25,393 nucleotides of DNA from CAZFUY01 sp964522445 (GTDB lineage Bacteria; Pseudomonadota; Gammaproteobacteria; SZUA-229): the NCBI GenBank assembly GCA_964522445.1, contig CAZFUY010000034.1, forward strand, positions 1 through 25,393, given 5' to 3'. Both the position numbers and the translations under genes were made by a program. The stretch's first letter is position 1; every line of letters begins with the position of its first letter. Of the stretch, positions 24,357 through 25,393 are shown one piece after another. The notes under the pieces were generated by a model. The model was not told the origin of the DNA, did no database searches, and saw nothing but the letters and a program-made list of their open reading frames with translations.

Positions 24357-25393
24357 TGCAAAATCTCCTTATGTAGATCCTGTAAACGATTAACTTCATT
24401 TTCTGACTGATGATATTGCAGCGCCAGGCACGTTGCTCTTGCTCCTGCCAGAGTGGTTGTATAACTAACCTTGTGTTGCAAAGCCGCTGCACGAATAGTA
24501 AATGAATCGGCTATGGCTTTTTTACCTTCCGTTGTATTAATGATTAAATCAATCTCATCATTTTTTATCATATCCACAATGTGTGGGCGACCTTCAAATA
24601 CTTTATTAACCTGCTGACACTCAATGCCATTCTCTTTTAATTTTGCTGCCGTACCTCTGGTCGCTACTATATCAAAACCCTGGTCTATTAATTGCTGTCC
24701 AATTTCAGCAATATGATTTTGATCACGTTCACGAACACTGACAAACACGCGGCCTTTTTCTGGCAAATTTACACCCGCGCCTAATTGCGCTTTTGCAAAA
24801 GCTTCTCCAAAACTACGGCCCACACCCATAACCTCACCAGTAGATTTCATTTCTGGACCTAACAGGGGATCAACACCGGGGAATTTCACAAATGGAAATA
24901 CTGATTCTTTTACTGAATAATAGTCGGGCACAATTTCCTCAGTAAAACCCTGCTGTTGCAAAGAAATACCTGCCATGCATCGTGCAGCAACTTTCGCCAA
25001 TGGCACACTGGTAGCTTTTGAAACAAAGGGCACAGTACGTGATGCGCGAGGATTAACTTCCAGCATATAAATTTCATCACCCTGAATAGCAAACTGAATA
25101 TTCATCAAGCCCACTACCTGCATTTCTATAGCAATTTCTCGGGTTTGCTGACGCAGTCGATCCTGTATTTCTTTTGATAAACTGTAAGGCGGCAATGAAC
25201 AGGCTGAATCGCCTGAGTGTACACCGGCCTGTTCAATGTGCTCCATAATGCTGCCGATTAAAATATCTTTACCATCACAAATTGCATCCACATCGACTTC
25301 AACTGCATCATCCAGGAATCGGTCTAATAACACAGGCGCATCATTGGAGACTTGCACGGCGGTACGCATATATATTTTAAGGTCCGCTTCATT
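24353..25393 (-). CDS. carB: carbamoyl-phosphate synthase large subunit, C-terminal part (partial)
   Basis: The large subunit of carbamoyl-phosphate synthase makes carbamoyl phosphate for arginine and pyrimidine synthesis. The window holds the last 346 residues of a protein normally about 1070 long, and the reading frame stays open to the window end. The first visible residues, NEADLKIYMRTAV, continue smoothly into the family sequence, so the internal methionine at 25369 is not the start. Visible parts are the second ATP-grasp domain (DAICDGKDILIGSIMEHIEQ; MLEVNPRASRTVPF) and the C-terminal MGS-like allosteric domain. It is coupled to greA by a GTGA overlap. Confidence 0.98.
   Translation of the reverse strand, partial: NEADLKIYMRTAVQVSNDAPVLLDRFLDDAVEVDVDAICDGKDILIGSIMEHIEQAGVHSGDSACSLPPYSLSKEIQDRLRQQTREIAIEMQVVGLMNIQFAIQGDEIYMLEVNPRASRTVPFVSKATSVPLAKVAARCMAGISLQQQGFTEEIVPDYYSVKESVFPFVKFPGVDPLLGPEMKSTGEVMGVGRSFGEAFAKAQLGAGVNLPEKGRVFVSVRERDQNHIAEIGQQLIDQGFDIVATRGTAAKLKENGIECQQVNKVFEGRPHIVDMIKNDEIDLIINTTEGKKAIADSFTIRAAALQHKVSYTTTLAGARATCLALQYHQSENEVNRLQDLHKEILQ

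Noticed and set aside
1753..25393. CRISPR arrays, phage, toxin-antitoxin or insertion sequences
   Set aside because: No regularly spaced direct repeats, transposase, integrase or small paired toxin genes are visible; nearly all of the window is accounted for by housekeeping genes.

Overview
The window is a chromosomal housekeeping segment from a gammaproteobacterium of moderate to low GC (by eye mostly low-to-mid 40s percent). The assignment rests on gene order. The series carB-greA-yhbY-rlmE-ftsH-folP-glmM-tpiA-secG-tRNA-Leu(GAG) is the classic gammaproteobacterial block. It is followed by a complete nuoABCDEFGHIJKLMN operon and then an initiator tRNA-Met. I cannot name the genus from sequence alone. 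Everything except yhbY is read from the minus strand, so transcription runs from high to low coordinates.

Layout from the 25.4 kb end downward. First comes the C-terminal third of carB, with a GTGA overlap into greA. greA is convergent with plus-strand yhbY, and a hairpin covers both stop codons. A 183-bp divergent intergenic region separates yhbY from a Wzz-type polysaccharide co-polymerase gene (21964-23388), which abuts rlmE with no spacer. Then follow ftsH (TTG start), a strong intrinsic terminator with a GAAA loop, folP, a palindromic REP pair (REPIN), glmM, a compound inverted repeat, tpiA and secG (GTG start). Next are another palindromic repeat, tRNA-Leu(GAG), a sigma70-like promoter, and the 14-gene nuo operon for a proton-pumping NADH:quinone oxidoreductase (Complex I). 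After nuoN there is a candidate terminator and a promoter with a GC-rich discriminator driving tRNA-fMet. The first ~100 bases hold scrambled fragments resembling the same tRNA.

Functionally, the nuo genes encode the soluble NADH dehydrogenase module (EFG), the connecting module (BCDI) and the membrane arm (AHJKLMN), with the expected Fe-S and proton-channel residues intact. The upstream block combines pyrimidine/arginine precursor synthesis (CarB), transcript cleavage (GreA), ribosome maturation (YhbY, RlmE), membrane proteolysis (FtsH), folate synthesis (FolP), amino-sugar synthesis (GlmM), glycolysis (TpiA) and protein export (SecG).

I found no strong candidate for a wholly new system. 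Three things break the ordinary pattern. The first is the AT-rich Wzz-like gene inserted in front of rlmE-ftsH with no other polysaccharide gene nearby. The second is a set of four unrelated palindromic repeat families placed precisely in operon junctions, including inside nuo. The third is the rearranged initiator-tRNA-like debris next to the real tRNA-fMet gene, whose predicted 1-72 position is U-U rather than the usual C-A.
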